The translations under genes were made by a program, and so were the position numbers. The notes beneath the pieces are model-generated. The model did not search any database, had not been told where the DNA came from, and was given only the letters and a program-made list of their open reading frames with translations. This document shows, piece by piece, positions 7,167-16,374 of a stretch of DNA of 64,000 nucleotides. This DNA comes from Salivita marina (GTDB lineage: Bacteria > Pseudomonadota > Gammaproteobacteria > Pseudomonadales > Azotimanducaceae), in the NCBI GenBank assembly GCA_038144425.1, contig JAYQNS010000002.1:186001-250000 (forward strand). The letters run 5' to 3'. Position 1 is the first letter of the stretch; the number at the start of each line of letters is the position of its first letter.

Positions 7167-9704
7167 CTAGGCGGCAAGGGCCTGGCGCTCCCTGGCCAGA
7201 AGTAGCAGGGCCGGGAGTAGGGTCAGGTTGGCGAGGAGTGCAAGGGCCATGGAGAGGGCGGTCAACAGGCCGAAGTACACCGTGGGATTGAAGTTGCTAA
7301 GCCCCAGGATCGAAAAGCCCGCCATTACCGTCACGGAGGTAAAGAAGATGGCATGACCTATGGAGCGGTGGCTGCGAAGCAGGGCCCCTCGCCCGTCGCC
7401 ATCACGGGCGAGCTCTTCTCGGTAGCGGTGGATGTAGTGAATGGTGTCGTCCACGCCGATACCGATCACGATGGCCGCAATGGTGATGGTCATGAGATCC
7501 AGGGGCAGGCCGATCCAGCCCATGAGCCCCAGGACCAGCGCTGCCGCGAGAACGTTGGGTAGGAGCGCGAGGAGCCCCAGGCTGAGGGATCGAAACAGCA
7601 TCGCAAAGGTCAGGAGAATGCCCAGGCACACGGCTAGCAGGGTGTTGCGCTGGGAGTCGAAGAGGCTTTGCAGCATGTTGTTCATCAGCACGGTCATGCC
7701 CGAAAGGGTGACCCGCTCCGGAGCGATGCCCAGGGCTTCCGGTAGGTCTTCCTGGATACGCTTCAGGAAGGCATCCCGCCGCAGGCTGCGATCGCTCTCC
7801 AGCATGCGCACGGCCAGGCGCACCTGGCTCGCCTCCGTGTCTACGTAGGGCGTCAACAGCGTGTCCTGGAAGGCCTGGGGGATAGCGCCGAGCACCAGGG
7901 TCAGCTCCGCCCCGTCTAAGGGGCGGCCGTCGTTAAACTCCTTTGCTAGCGCGTGCAGCGTGCCGAGGGAGAGGACCTTGCCCGTCTCTGGCTGGGCATT
8001 CAGGAAGGCTTCGGCTTGCTCGACCAACGCCACCCGGGCCGGGGTTACCCAATAGCGGTCAAAGCCCGGCGTTGTCGAAGGGCCAGGCGCGGCATCGCCG
8101 CTGTCTCCCTGGGGTTCGGCAAAGGGATCGGCAAAGGGGTCCCCGAAGGGATCCCCAAAGGGGTCGGCGGCGGGGGCGGCGAAGGGGTCCTCCACGGCGG
8201 GGGCGAGGGCGGGGAAGTCAATGAGGACGTCGAAGGGGGTGGTGCCCCCAAGCTTTTGATCGACGTAGCTCATGCCCCGGTAGATCTCCGTGTCCTCGGC
8301 GAAGTAGTCGAGGAAGCTGTTCTCTACATCTAGGCGGCTGATGCCGCCGGCGGCGGCGAGGGCGAGGAGGCCGCTTCCGAGCACCAGGGCCAGGGGATGG
8401 CGGGCCGTGGCGCGGCCGAGCAGCTCCACGAAGACCGGGGTTCGGGGGGTAGTGCCTGTTCCGCCAGCCGGCAGCACGGTAACGGCCAGGGGGAATAGAA
8501 CAAAGGTCACGCCGAGGGCTAGGGCGACGCCGACGGTCATCATCCAGCCGAAGTCCACCACGGGCACGATGCCTGAGGTTACGAGGGAGCCGAAGGCCAC
8601 CATGGTGGTCACCGCGGTAAAGAAGCACGGCCAGAACTTGGAGCGGAGGGTGGCCTCAAGGCGCTCCGGGACCGATTGCGTAGGCTCGGCCATCTCCAGC
8701 TCGCGGAAGCGGACGATGAGGTGGATCGCGAGGCTGATGCTGATGATGATCAGGAGCGAGGCGAAGTTCGAGGAAATCACCGTGATGGGCCAGCCCACGG
8801 CCCCGAGAAGCCCCGCCATGAGTCCCGTGGTAAGGGCCGCATTGGCGAGGGGCAGGACCACCCAGCGCGGGGATCGGAAGAAGTAGGCTAGCGTCGCTAC
8901 GAGCAACCCAAGGACTCCCAGGCTAAAGCGCTCAAGGTCGTTGCGCACGAAGCGCAGCATGTCGTCGGCGATCATGGGAACGCCGGCGAGGTGGACCGTC
9001 GCATCGTTCCGGTATTCGGTCACAATGTCCCGAACCGCTGCGACGAGGACCGCCTGCCGGGCGGCTGCTTGCGGCTTGTAGGCCTCCAGGGCCGCGACCG
9101 CAGCGCTGCGGGTTCGTTCCTCCTCTAGCGTGAGGCTTCGGTTTTGCGCCTCAAGCAGCCAGCGTTGGCGCTTCGCGAGAAGGGCTTCGTAGGTGTTATC
9201 GGGGCGGAGCGTGACCTGTAGGGCGGTGGTTTGCCCGTCCGGGCTTAGAAGGAGGTTGCGGAAGAGGGGGCTTTCGAGCAGTTCCTTCTGCGCCAGGGCG
9301 CGGTCTGTGCTGGGGTCCCGTAGCGTTCGCACCCCTTCGCTTAGGGTATCCAGGGGAACGGGCGGCGATTTGAGCAGCGGGACGTCAAGCAGGCTCTGCA
9401 CGGCCTCCACGCCGTCCACGGCGCGCAGCGATTCCACAAGGGCTCCAAGGGTCCTAAGGGCGCGCGCTTCGAAGAGGGGCGTGTCCGGCTCAAAGGTCAC
9501 CACGAGAAATTCGCCGCTGCCATAGCGGTCGTTCATGGCACGCCAGGTTGCCAGGGCCGGATCCGTCTCTACCACGAGGGAGTCCGAGGAGGCGTCAATG
9601 CGGAACTGCTGCGCGCCCAGGACAGCCAGAAGGACTGCACCTAACAGCAGCATGGCGAGGCCCCGAGGATGGGTGGCGAGAAAGCGGGAAATGCTGTGGG
9701 CCAT
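7167..9704 (-). CDS. RND-superfamily exporter (MMPL type)
   Basis: The 845-residue protein has the two-fold RND layout: a first membrane segment, a large periplasmic domain, five further segments including a GPVVDFG-like loop, and then the same again. It matches the single-component MMPL/HpnN-like exporters for lipids or hydrophobic molecules rather than tripartite drug pumps; no membrane fusion or outer membrane partner is nearby. Residues about 506-528, in the second periplasmic domain, contain five DPF motifs in a row with short spacers, an unusual low-complexity stretch. The start is set by an AAGGAGT ribosome site. The acylase gene follows after 52 bases. Confidence 0.87.
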   Translation of the reverse strand: MAHSISRFLATHPRGLAMLLLGAVLLAVLGAQQFRIDASSDSLVVETDPALATWRAMNDRYGSGEFLVVTFEPDTPLFEARALRTLGALVESLRAVDGVEAVQSLLDVPLLKSPPVPLDTLSEGVRTLRDPSTDRALAQKELLESPLFRNLLLSPDGQTTALQVTLRPDNTYEALLAKRQRWLLEAQNRSLTLEEERTRSAAVAALEAYKPQAAARQAVLVAAVRDIVTEYRNDATVHLAGVPMIADDMLRFVRNDLERFSLGVLGLLVATLAYFFRSPRWVVLPLANAALTTGLMAGLLGAVGWPITVISSNFASLLIIISISLAIHLIVRFRELEMAEPTQSVPERLEATLRSKFWPCFFTAVTTMVAFGSLVTSGIVPVVDFGWMMTVGVALALGVTFVLFPLAVTVLPAGGTGTTPRTPVFVELLGRATARHPLALVLGSGLLALAAAGGISRLDVENSFLDYFAEDTEIYRGMSYVDQKLGGTTPFDVLIDFPALAPAVEDPFAAPAADPFGDPFGDPFADPFAEPQGDSGDAAPGPSTTPGFDRYWVTPARVALVEQAEAFLNAQPETGKVLSLGTLHALAKEFNDGRPLDGAELTLVLGAIPQAFQDTLLTPYVDTEASQVRLAVRMLESDRSLRRDAFLKRIQEDLPEALGIAPERVTLSGMTVLMNNMLQSLFDSQRNTLLAVCLGILLTFAMLFRSLSLGLLALLPNVLAAALVLGLMGWIGLPLDLMTITIAAIVIGIGVDDTIHYIHRYREELARDGDGRGALLRSHRSIGHAIFFTSVTVMAGFSILGLSNFNPTVYFGLLTALSMALALLANLTLLPALLLLARERQALAA
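8121..8189 (-). repeat. In-gene DPF-coding repeat
   Basis: Five copies of a 9-base unit coding Asp-Pro-Phe (variants of GACCCCTTC) lie within 69 bases of the RND exporter gene, four of them spaced at 12 bases. They produce a short DPFGDPFGDPFADPF run. The regular 12-base period suggests expansion by slippage. Confidence 0.85.
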
Positions 9705-9795
9705 GGGGCTGACTCCTTAGGACTTGCTGCGCGTCCAGGACCGGTAGAGCATAGCAAGGAAAGCCGTTGTCCCTCACGAAGGCTCAGGGAACGTC

Positions 9796-10266
9796 ATGCT
9801 ATTTCCGAACTGCGAAGTGGGCGCCTGTCCCGATGAAACCGCCCTTCGAATCTTCCTTGAGGAGCACCGGGAGCCCATGCGCCTCGCCGTGCTCGATCGC
9901 CAAGGCTTGCCGCAAATCGCAACGCTCTGGTTTCGATACGAAGCGGGCGCCCTCTGGGGTGTGAGCCACGCAGAGGCCTGGCTCACGCGGCGTCTGCAAC
10001 GGGTGCCTAAGGTGGGTTTCGAGATCTCTACGGGCTTCGCTCCCTACCGGGGCCTTCGAGGTCAGGGGACCGTCACGCTGCTTCCTGAGGATGGGGGCGC
10101 GCAGCTGGATTGCCTGCTGGCCCGCTACGGCATAGGGGAGCACTCCAGGCTGGCGCGCTGGCTCCAGGGACGAAGGGATCGGGAGTGGGCCCTGCGCCTC
10201 GCGCCGAGCAAAGCGACTTTTTGGGATTATGCTTCTCGCATGAGGGAGCCCGAGGCCCATGGCTGA
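9796..10266 (+). CDS. Pyridoxamine 5'-phosphate oxidase-like FMN-binding protein
   Basis: The 156-residue product resembles the split-barrel flavin-binding family: an early FLEEHREPMRLAVLDRQGLPQ strand pair, the ATLWFRYEAGALWGVS segment, and an RGLRGQGTVTLL strand that often contacts the flavin phosphate. Members bind FMN, F420 or heme and act as oxidoreductases or sensors; no specific substrate can be named. The gene diverges from the RND exporter and overlaps the following cupin gene by 8 bases. Confidence 0.7.
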   Translation: MLFPNCEVGACPDETALRIFLEEHREPMRLAVLDRQGLPQIATLWFRYEAGALWGVSHAEAWLTRRLQRVPKVGFEISTGFAPYRGLRGQGTVTLLPEDGGAQLDCLLARYGIGEHSRLARWLQGRRDREWALRLAPSKATFWDYASRMREPEAHG

Positions 10267-10591
10267 AATCCATCCCTTTCCGCCAGCGCTCCTGGCGCGC
10301 CTGGCGCCCTTCGAGGGCAGCTTTCATGCCCATAAGCTCGCTGCGGAGGGGGCCGAGGTGCTGCTGGCGAGCTACGCCGCCGGGGAGCACATCCCGGTTC
10401 ACGATCACCCCACGGAAAACTGGGGGGTGGTGATCACGGGGTGCCTTGGGCTGACCTGTGGAGCAGAGCCGGAGCGACTTATCGCCCCAGGGGCGTGGTA
10501 CCACTTGGCGCCGGGGGAGGCCCACGAAGCGCGCTTCCCCGAGGCTACGACCATGCTGGAATTCTGGTTCTACCCCGCAGGCAGGGGGTGA
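10259..10591 (+). CDS. Small cupin-fold protein
   Basis: The 110-residue product has the cupin metal motif in the form GEHIPVHDHPTENWGVVITG, with the two histidines and the glutamate, and a second motif PGAWYHLAPGEAHEARF. This gives a single-domain beta barrel probably binding one divalent metal. Function is unknown; such proteins may be sensors or small dioxygenase-like enzymes. It overlaps the upstream split-barrel gene by 8 bases and the convergent metallophosphoesterase gene by 22 bases at its 3' end. Confidence 0.75.
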   Translation: MAEIHPFPPALLARLAPFEGSFHAHKLAAEGAEVLLASYAAGEHIPVHDHPTENWGVVITGCLGLTCGAEPERLIAPGAWYHLAPGEAHEARFPEATTMLEFWFYPAGRG

Positions 10592-11241
10592 ACGGCGCCG
10601 TCAGCCACAAGGAAAAGGGCGTCGCCACGTTCTGGCTTAACCGCCATCGTTCCCGTGAGCGTGCCAAAGGCGGGGAGTATGAGTTCCTGGCCCCGGCGCC
10701 AAAATACCGGTCCGTAAAGGCTGGTCTTGCGCGCCGCCCGCAGGCGGTAGCCCGGGTGTAGGTGCCCCGCGAGGGTCGGTGCCTCCGCCGTCCCCGAAGG
10801 CTCATGGCGACAGATGAGAGGCCCCAGACGCCAGCCTTCCCGCTCCCAGTGCAGTCGCCCTGCCGTTCCTTCCTGGGGCACCGCGCCGTCGTGGTTGCCG
10901 CCTACGAGCGTCACGGAAACCCCTGTCCGCCCCAGGGCTGCGAGCCAGGCCTCGAGGCGGGCCTGGCCGGTGCTTCCGGGGCGGAGCGGGCGGTGGAAAA
11001 AGTCGCCCAGCACCACGAGCCGTTCGCACCCATGGGTCGCTAGGAGCATGCGGAGGCGCGCCAGGTCCTCGGCGTCACCGCCCACGGGTACGGCGAAACC
11101 CTGGCGCTGGAAAAAGCTCGCTTTCTCCAGATGGACGTCTGCAACAAAGAGGGTTCGGTCCCACAGGACGGCCTTCTCGGGCAGGAGCCGGAGGGTGGCC
11201 TCCCCCAAGGTGAGGTGGACCGCGGTGGTTGTGCTAGCCAT
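10570..11241 (-). CDS. pdeM: Ligase-associated metallophosphoesterase
   Basis: This 223-residue calcineurin-like phosphoesterase shows the metal-binding blocks in order: ADVHLEKASFFQ (block I, DxH), LGDFFHRP (GDxxH), GGNHD, CRHEP and AGHLHPGY. In the Lhr-MPE-Exo-Lig cluster studied in Pseudomonas putida the equivalent MPE protein is a manganese-dependent DNA nuclease. It is the last gene of the operon here and overlaps the helicase gene by 8 bases. The family assignment is very secure because of the context. Confidence 0.93.
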   Translation of the reverse strand: MASTTTAVHLTLGEATLRLLPEKAVLWDRTLFVADVHLEKASFFQRQGFAVPVGGDAEDLARLRMLLATHGCERLVVLGDFFHRPLRPGSTGQARLEAWLAALGRTGVSVTLVGGNHDGAVPQEGTAGRLHWEREGWRLGPLICRHEPSGTAEAPTLAGHLHPGYRLRAARKTSLYGPVFWRRGQELILPAFGTLTGTMAVKPERGDALFLVADGAVHPLPAG

Positions 11242-13666
11242 GGCGGCGCTCCAGCTGAGCGAGCATGCGCGCGATGCGTTGGGCGGCCGATTCCGAGCTG
11301 TAGCGAGCGTGTACTCGCGTGGCCCAAAGCGGGAAGGCGAAGGGGGAGAGGCTTGCCAGGCGTTGGCTTTGCCAGGGCTGACCGCTTAAGGCTTGGAGCC
11401 GGGCTTCGAGGCGATCGCTGTCGAGCTCCTCCGTAAGTACCTCCCGCTGCGCCTGCTGTAGAAATGGGTTTTCCGGGTCGTAGCGCTTGAAGACGTCGAA
11501 GAGGAGGCGGGAGGATAGCTGAAGGGCGCGCTGGGATTTGGGCCCGCCAGGAAAGCCTTGGAAGATCAAACCAGAGATGCGCGCAATGGTGCGAAAGCGT
11601 TGCTCCGCGAGGCCCGTACCCTCGCAGCAAGCGATTAGGGCCTCTCCAAGGCCCTCTGGAGAGAGCCAGCGGCGCAGCGCCCCTTCCTCCTCGGGCAGGG
11701 GCGCGGAGGACAGGAGCTCGATCCCGTAATCATTCACCGTCACCGCGATCGTGCTCTCCTGAAACTGACCGAGGCGCCAGGCGAGGAGGGGGCCGAGCCC
11801 CTCGTGAACCTGGCGCCCGGCAAAGGGGTAGAGGAAAAGGTGATAGCCCTCCCGGCTTTCCAGGTGTTCGAGGAGCAGGGCTCCCGGCGTGGGTCGCGCA
11901 GATAGAGTCTCCTGTAGGCGAAGGAGGGGCGCTAGGGCGGCCATTTCCTCCCGCTCGGGAAGGGAGGCAGTGGGATCCAACCGTTGTAGAACCCCTTCGG
12001 CCAGCGTGCTCGAGAGGGGCATGCGGCTGCCGGCCCAGCGTGGGGTGTGAACACGCCGGGCCTTTCCTGGACGGACCAGCGCCGTCATGCCGTCTACCCG
12101 GCAGAGCACAAGGGCGCGCCCGGCAAAGGTAAAGCCGTCTCCCGGGCGCAGCTGGCGGATAAAGCGCTCCTCTACCTGGCCTAGGGCGCCGCCCCGGCGC
12201 CAGCGCAGGGTGACCAAGGCATCGCTCACAATGGTGCCAATGGAGAGGCGATGGCGCCGAGCGATGCGGGGTGTGGTGACGGTCCAGGCCCCGGCTTCGT
12301 CCAGCGTAATCTTTGCGTAGTCCTCGTAGGCTTTAAGGGCCGGGCCGCCCCGCTCGAGATGATCAAGTACCCAGGCCAGCTGGGGGCTGCTCAGCGTGGC
12401 AAAGGCGTGGGTGCGCCGGGCCTCGGCGAGGAGCGCCTCCGTGGTGCCAGGTTCCCCGAGGATGCGGGTGAGCACGTGCTGAGTCAGAACGTCGAAGCTC
12501 CCCCTGAGGCCGCGCTGAGGTTCGAGATTCCCAGTCTCGAGGGCATCTCGCAGCGCCGCAAATTCAAGCAGTTCGAAGGCGTGGGTGGGCACGCAGTAGA
12601 GCCGAGGCGTACCGCCAGGATGGTGTTCGCTGCGCCCGGCCCGCTGCCGAGCTCGAGCCACGCCCTTGGGACCACCGATCTGGATCACCTGGGTGACGGG
12701 GCTAAAGTCGACCCCAAGATCCAGGCTTGAGGTGGCAACCACGGCCTTAAGCGCCCCAGCCTTCAGGGCCTCCTCTATGCGCCGGCGCGTGCCCTGGGCA
12801 AGGCTGCCGTGGTGCAGCGCAAGCTGCCCCACGAGACTCAGATCAGCGCGCAGGAGCGCTTCAAACCAGCGCTCCGCCTGAAAGCGCGTGTTGCAAAAAA
12901 TTAGAGAGCTCGGAGCGTCCTGAAGAAGGCTTAGCACTTGGGGCAGACTGCGCAGCCCCAGGTGGCCCGCCCAGGGAAAGCGTTCGATTTCCTTAGGGAT
13001 GAGCGTGGTCACCGCGGGCTGGGTGCCCCGGGGCCCCTGGATCAGGCGCCCGCGACGCTCCGGGCCGAGCAATACTCCGAGGGCGTGTTCGGGATCGGCC
13101 ACGGTGGCCGAGAGGCCCCAGCGTTGGGCCTTCGGAGCCAGGCTATCGAGGCGGGCCAGGGCCAGCTCAAGGAGCACGCCGCGCTTCGTTCCCAGGAGCG
13201 CGTGCCACTCATCCACAATGACAGCCTTCAGAGTCGGTGCTTGGGCAATAAAGTTCGGGCTCGCCAGTAAGATGGAAAGGCTCTCCGGGGTCGTGACGAG
13301 CACTTCTGGCAGCGCCTGCCGGAGCTGCCGCCGTTCCTTGGCCGTGCTATCTCCGTTGCGGATCGCGATGCGCCAGGGGAGGCCGAGGGCTTCGCCAAAG
13401 CTTTCCAGCTGGCTAGCAAGGTCCCGCGCCAGGGCCCGGAGCGGGGTAAGCCAGAGCACCTGGAGCCCGGTGCTGTTATCGGGGGCGGTGAGGGCCGGGG
13501 CGAGAAAGGCCCCTAGGGTTTTTCCGCTTCCCGTCCCCGCGAGGCAGAGGCCGTCGGCGCCTTCCCTGAAGGCCTGAACTAAATCCGCCTGAAAGGGGGC
13601 GAGTGACCACCCCTCGGCGCCGAGCCAGGCCTTAAGGGCTTCGTCGCGTGCCTTTTGCCTAGCCAT
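11234..13666 (-). CDS. Ligase-associated Lhr-type DEAD/H helicase
   Basis: The 810-residue protein is an Lhr-Core superfamily 2 helicase. Visible motifs are GTGSGKT (Walker A, near residue 45), TPLRALARDL (Ia), TTPESLSILL, VDEWHAL (motif II, DEVH-type), GLSATVAD (III), and QRAGRSEHHPGG (VI). After the two RecA domains come the winged-helix and Lhr core domains typical of the family. Lhr enzymes translocate 3' to 5' on single-stranded DNA. The gene overlaps the ligase gene by 8 bases upstream and pdeM by 8 bases downstream. Confidence 0.94.
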   Translation of the reverse strand: MARQKARDEALKAWLGAEGWSLAPFQADLVQAFREGADGLCLAGTGSGKTLGAFLAPALTAPDNSTGLQVLWLTPLRALARDLASQLESFGEALGLPWRIAIRNGDSTAKERRQLRQALPEVLVTTPESLSILLASPNFIAQAPTLKAVIVDEWHALLGTKRGVLLELALARLDSLAPKAQRWGLSATVADPEHALGVLLGPERRGRLIQGPRGTQPAVTTLIPKEIERFPWAGHLGLRSLPQVLSLLQDAPSSLIFCNTRFQAERWFEALLRADLSLVGQLALHHGSLAQGTRRRIEEALKAGALKAVVATSSLDLGVDFSPVTQVIQIGGPKGVARARQRAGRSEHHPGGTPRLYCVPTHAFELLEFAALRDALETGNLEPQRGLRGSFDVLTQHVLTRILGEPGTTEALLAEARRTHAFATLSSPQLAWVLDHLERGGPALKAYEDYAKITLDEAGAWTVTTPRIARRHRLSIGTIVSDALVTLRWRRGGALGQVEERFIRQLRPGDGFTFAGRALVLCRVDGMTALVRPGKARRVHTPRWAGSRMPLSSTLAEGVLQRLDPTASLPEREEMAALAPLLRLQETLSARPTPGALLLEHLESREGYHLFLYPFAGRQVHEGLGPLLAWRLGQFQESTIAVTVNDYGIELLSSAPLPEEEGALRRWLSPEGLGEALIACCEGTGLAEQRFRTIARISGLIFQGFPGGPKSQRALQLSSRLLFDVFKRYDPENPFLQQAQREVLTEELDSDRLEARLQALSGQPWQSQRLASLSPFAFPLWATRVHARYSSESAAQRIARMLAQLERRHG

Positions 13667-15260
13667 GGGGAAGGAGCCGAGCCTTCAGCAGAGCGAGCTC
13701 GTCCGCGTCCTCAATCGCGAGATCTTCCCGCCAGCGATGAATGCGAGGAAAGCGCAGGGCCATGCCAGCTTTTCGCCGGGGTGCCGGGTGTGCGCTGTCG
13801 AAGGCCAATTCAAAGACCAGCGCGGGGGTTAGGGCGCGTACGGGGCCGAAGCGTTCTTTCGTATTGCGCCGAATCCATTGATCGAGGCGCTCAAGGGTGG
13901 CCTCGTCCGGTCCCGAGTAGGCCTTAGCAAGGGGCACTAGGGACCCCTGATCCCACACCGCGAAAGTAAAGTCCGTGTAGAGGTTGGCACGGCGGCCGTG
14001 CCCCGGCTGGGCATAAAGCAAGATGGCGTCCACCGTTTCCGGATCAAGCTTCCATTTCCACCAACTTTGGTGGCGCCTACCGCTTTCGTAGGCGCTGGCC
14101 TCGTGCTTCAACATTAAACCCTCCGCGGCCTGGCTTCGTGCCTCGGCGCGCAGAGCCGCAAGGCTTTCCCAGCTGCGGTTATCTAATCGAGGGGAAAGGG
14201 TGAGGGCTGGAGCAGGCGGGCGCGCGAGGAGGACCTCAAGGCGCTGGCGGCGCTCGCTGAGACGGTAGGGGCGGAGATCCTCGCCGTGCAGTTCGAGGAG
14301 GTCGTAGGCCATGAAGCGCACGGGCACCGCGCGCTGAAGTGCTGTCGTAATTCGCTTCCGCTGCAGGCGTCGACTCAGTTCCACGAAGGGGCCCGGGCCG
14401 TCCTCGGCCCAGGCGAGCAGCTCTCCATCAAGAACCGTGCCCTCGGGAAGGACCTCGGCTGCGGCCGCGAGCTCGGGAAAGCGATCCTCTAGCCGCTCCC
14501 GGCCCCGAGACCACAGCGCCGTCTTGCCCTCCCGGCGCACCAGCTGGCACCGCACCCCATCCCATTTCCATTCCGCCTGCACCGCCGTTGAGGGTAGGGG
14601 TGGGAGCGCCCCGTCGCGGAGCGGTTGGGCGAGGCAGAAGGGGTAAGGCGCCGCCCAGTGGAGCGTGGCGTTGTGTGGATTGACCAGCGCTTCAAAGGCT
14701 GCCGCGGTGGGGGGCTGGGGGGTCATCCAGCGGTGTTGAAGGACGGCGGGGTCGATACCAAAGGCTTGGCCCAGGGCCCGGAGCGTTAGTCCTTCCCCTA
14801 CGCCGACGCGCAGCCCCCCGGTGATGAGCTTATTGAGCCAAAGGCGCGGGCCCTGGGGGTAGGCCCGCCACAGGGTGAGGAGGGCGCTCTTCCGTGTTTC
14901 GGCGCTGCTTCCACGCAGGGGCGCAAGCGTTTCCTCTAGTAAGGCCTGCAGGCTGGTCGCCGGGACGGTGGTGCCCTGCGGCGGAGCTGGAAGCACCAGG
15001 GCGAGGGTTTCGGCGAGGTCGCCCACGTGGGCATAGGTGGCTTCGAGCACCGCTTCCGAGAGTCCCGTAGCCTCCCCCAGCCAGCGTCGCAGCTCCGGTC
15101 CGCTGGCAATGCGCTGAGGCCGGCGCCCGGTGAGCAGATGGAGCGCCCAGGCCGCATCCCCCGCCGGGGCCTCTCTAAAATAGGCCGTCAGTAATTCGAG
15201 CTTTCGCCCCGTGGAGCGCGCGCGTTCCAAAGCTGTGAGCAGGGCGGCGAAGGCGTTCAC
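13659..15260 (-). CDS. ATP-dependent DNA ligase of the repair operon
   Basis: The 533-residue ligase seals nicks using ATP, in addition to the NAD-dependent LigA expected elsewhere. The nucleotidyltransferase lysine is in AEWKWDGVRCQL (motif I, near residue 230), followed by TVLDGELLAW (motif III/IIIa region), EGLMLKHEASAYESG (motif IV/V) and SWWKWKLD (motif V). The N-terminal 200 residues form the DNA-binding domain of the LIG1-like class. The start is GTG, overlapping the TGA of the nuclease gene by four bases. It is the second gene of the four-gene repair operon. Confidence 0.94.
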   Translation of the reverse strand: MNAFAALLTALERARSTGRKLELLTAYFREAPAGDAAWALHLLTGRRPQRIASGPELRRWLGEATGLSEAVLEATYAHVGDLAETLALVLPAPPQGTTVPATSLQALLEETLAPLRGSSAETRKSALLTLWRAYPQGPRLWLNKLITGGLRVGVGEGLTLRALGQAFGIDPAVLQHRWMTPQPPTAAAFEALVNPHNATLHWAAPYPFCLAQPLRDGALPPLPSTAVQAEWKWDGVRCQLVRREGKTALWSRGRERLEDRFPELAAAAEVLPEGTVLDGELLAWAEDGPGPFVELSRRLQRKRITTALQRAVPVRFMAYDLLELHGEDLRPYRLSERRQRLEVLLARPPAPALTLSPRLDNRSWESLAALRAEARSQAAEGLMLKHEASAYESGRRHQSWWKWKLDPETVDAILLYAQPGHGRRANLYTDFTFAVWDQGSLVPLAKAYSGPDEATLERLDQWIRRNTKERFGPVRALTPALVFELAFDSAHPAPRRKAGMALRFPRIHRWREDLAIEDADELALLKARLLPHG

Positions 15261-16258
15261 CCCTCCTCCATTTCTCCGTAGGGTGTGGCCAGCGCCTGCG
15301 CCTCGATGCCCTGGCCTTGCAGGTGGGCCAGGAGCGCATCGGTGTGGCCATGGGTGGCCAGCACGCGCTTTGCCCCGCTGTCTTCGACGGTGCGAAGCAG
15401 TCCTGGCCAGTCGGCGTGGTCGGAAAGCACAAAGCCCTCGTCGTAGCCCTTTCGGCGCCGCGTCCCGCGCACCTGCATCCAGCCCGAGGCGAAGCCAGTG
15501 CTGGCGCCGCGAAAGCGCTTAGCCCACTTCGACCCGGCGGCGGAGGGGGGCGCGAGGATGAGCCGCCCTGCGCCACGATCACTCCTGGGCATCTCGCTGA
15601 CCGGGACAGTGGGAATCATGGTGATGCCCGCGTCCCGATAGAGCCGGGTCAGTCCGTCGATGGCGCCGTGGAGCCACACGGTCTCGTTGGTGAAGGCGTG
15701 TAGCCCAGCCAGAATGCGCTGCGCTTTCCCTAGAGCGTAGGTGTAGAGCACCGCGGGCCGGTCTTCGGCGGCGCAGCGCTGCCACCAGGCATAAATCTCC
15801 TTCATGACCGTGTCCGGGTCGGGCCATTGATAGATGGGATAGGCAAAGGTGGCTTCCGTGACCAACACATCACAAGGCACGGTCTCAAAGGGCGCGCAGG
15901 TGGGATCCGGTTCCCGCTTGAAGTCTCCCGTGACAACCCAGATCTCGTCGCCGCGCTGTACCCGAACCTGGGCTGAACCCAGGATATGCCCCGCGGGATG
16001 AAAGGATACGGTGACTGCGCCGAAGGACCGGCGCTCGCCGTAGGGGACCCCCTCGACAGGGCTGTACTGGCCAAGGCGCTTGCGGAGGATGGGCACGCCC
16101 GGGGCCGCGGTCCAGTAGTGACCCATGCCGTTTCGCGCGTGATCCCCGTGACCGTGGGTGATAATGGCCCGATCCACCTTGCGCCAGGGATCGATGGTGA
16201 AGTCACCGTCCGGGCAGTGCAGGCCCCGGTCCGTGAGGGTGAGTAGGGGGGTCGTCAT
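15257..16258 (-). CDS. Ligase-associated metallo-beta-lactamase-fold exonuclease
   Basis: This 333-residue protein has the MBL/beta-CASP nuclease motif THGHGDHARNG (HxHxDH), then FHPAGHILGS, TGDFKRE and, near the end, LSDHADWPG and ATHGHTDALL. These are the motifs of the SNM1/Exo-like nucleases found beside bacterial ATP-dependent ligases. It is the first gene of the operon, so the promoter should lie in the 116-base gap before the divergent gene starting at 16375. A role in trimming DNA ends before ligation is inferred from the operon. Confidence 0.92.
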   Translation of the reverse strand: MTTPLLTLTDRGLHCPDGDFTIDPWRKVDRAIITHGHGDHARNGMGHYWTAAPGVPILRKRLGQYSPVEGVPYGERRSFGAVTVSFHPAGHILGSAQVRVQRGDEIWVVTGDFKREPDPTCAPFETVPCDVLVTEATFAYPIYQWPDPDTVMKEIYAWWQRCAAEDRPAVLYTYALGKAQRILAGLHAFTNETVWLHGAIDGLTRLYRDAGITMIPTVPVSEMPRSDRGAGRLILAPPSAAGSKWAKRFRGASTGFASGWMQVRGTRRRKGYDEGFVLSDHADWPGLLRTVEDSGAKRVLATHGHTDALLAHLQGQGIEAQALATPYGEMEEG

Positions 16259-16374
16259 CCCAGTTCCTCAGTACCGCTGCCCGTGGCCTAAGCATACGCC
16301 CTCCGCACCATCGGGCCCTAGGGTTGGATCGCCGGGGGCGGTATGCTGGCGAGTGTCAAAACCGGGAGGCCACC

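Noticed and set aside
5639..7291. Long plus-strand open frames of 281 and 249 codons inside the acylase gene
   Set aside because: They lie opposite a well-supported gene, have valine- and glycine-rich shadow composition and no known motif; they follow from high GC content.
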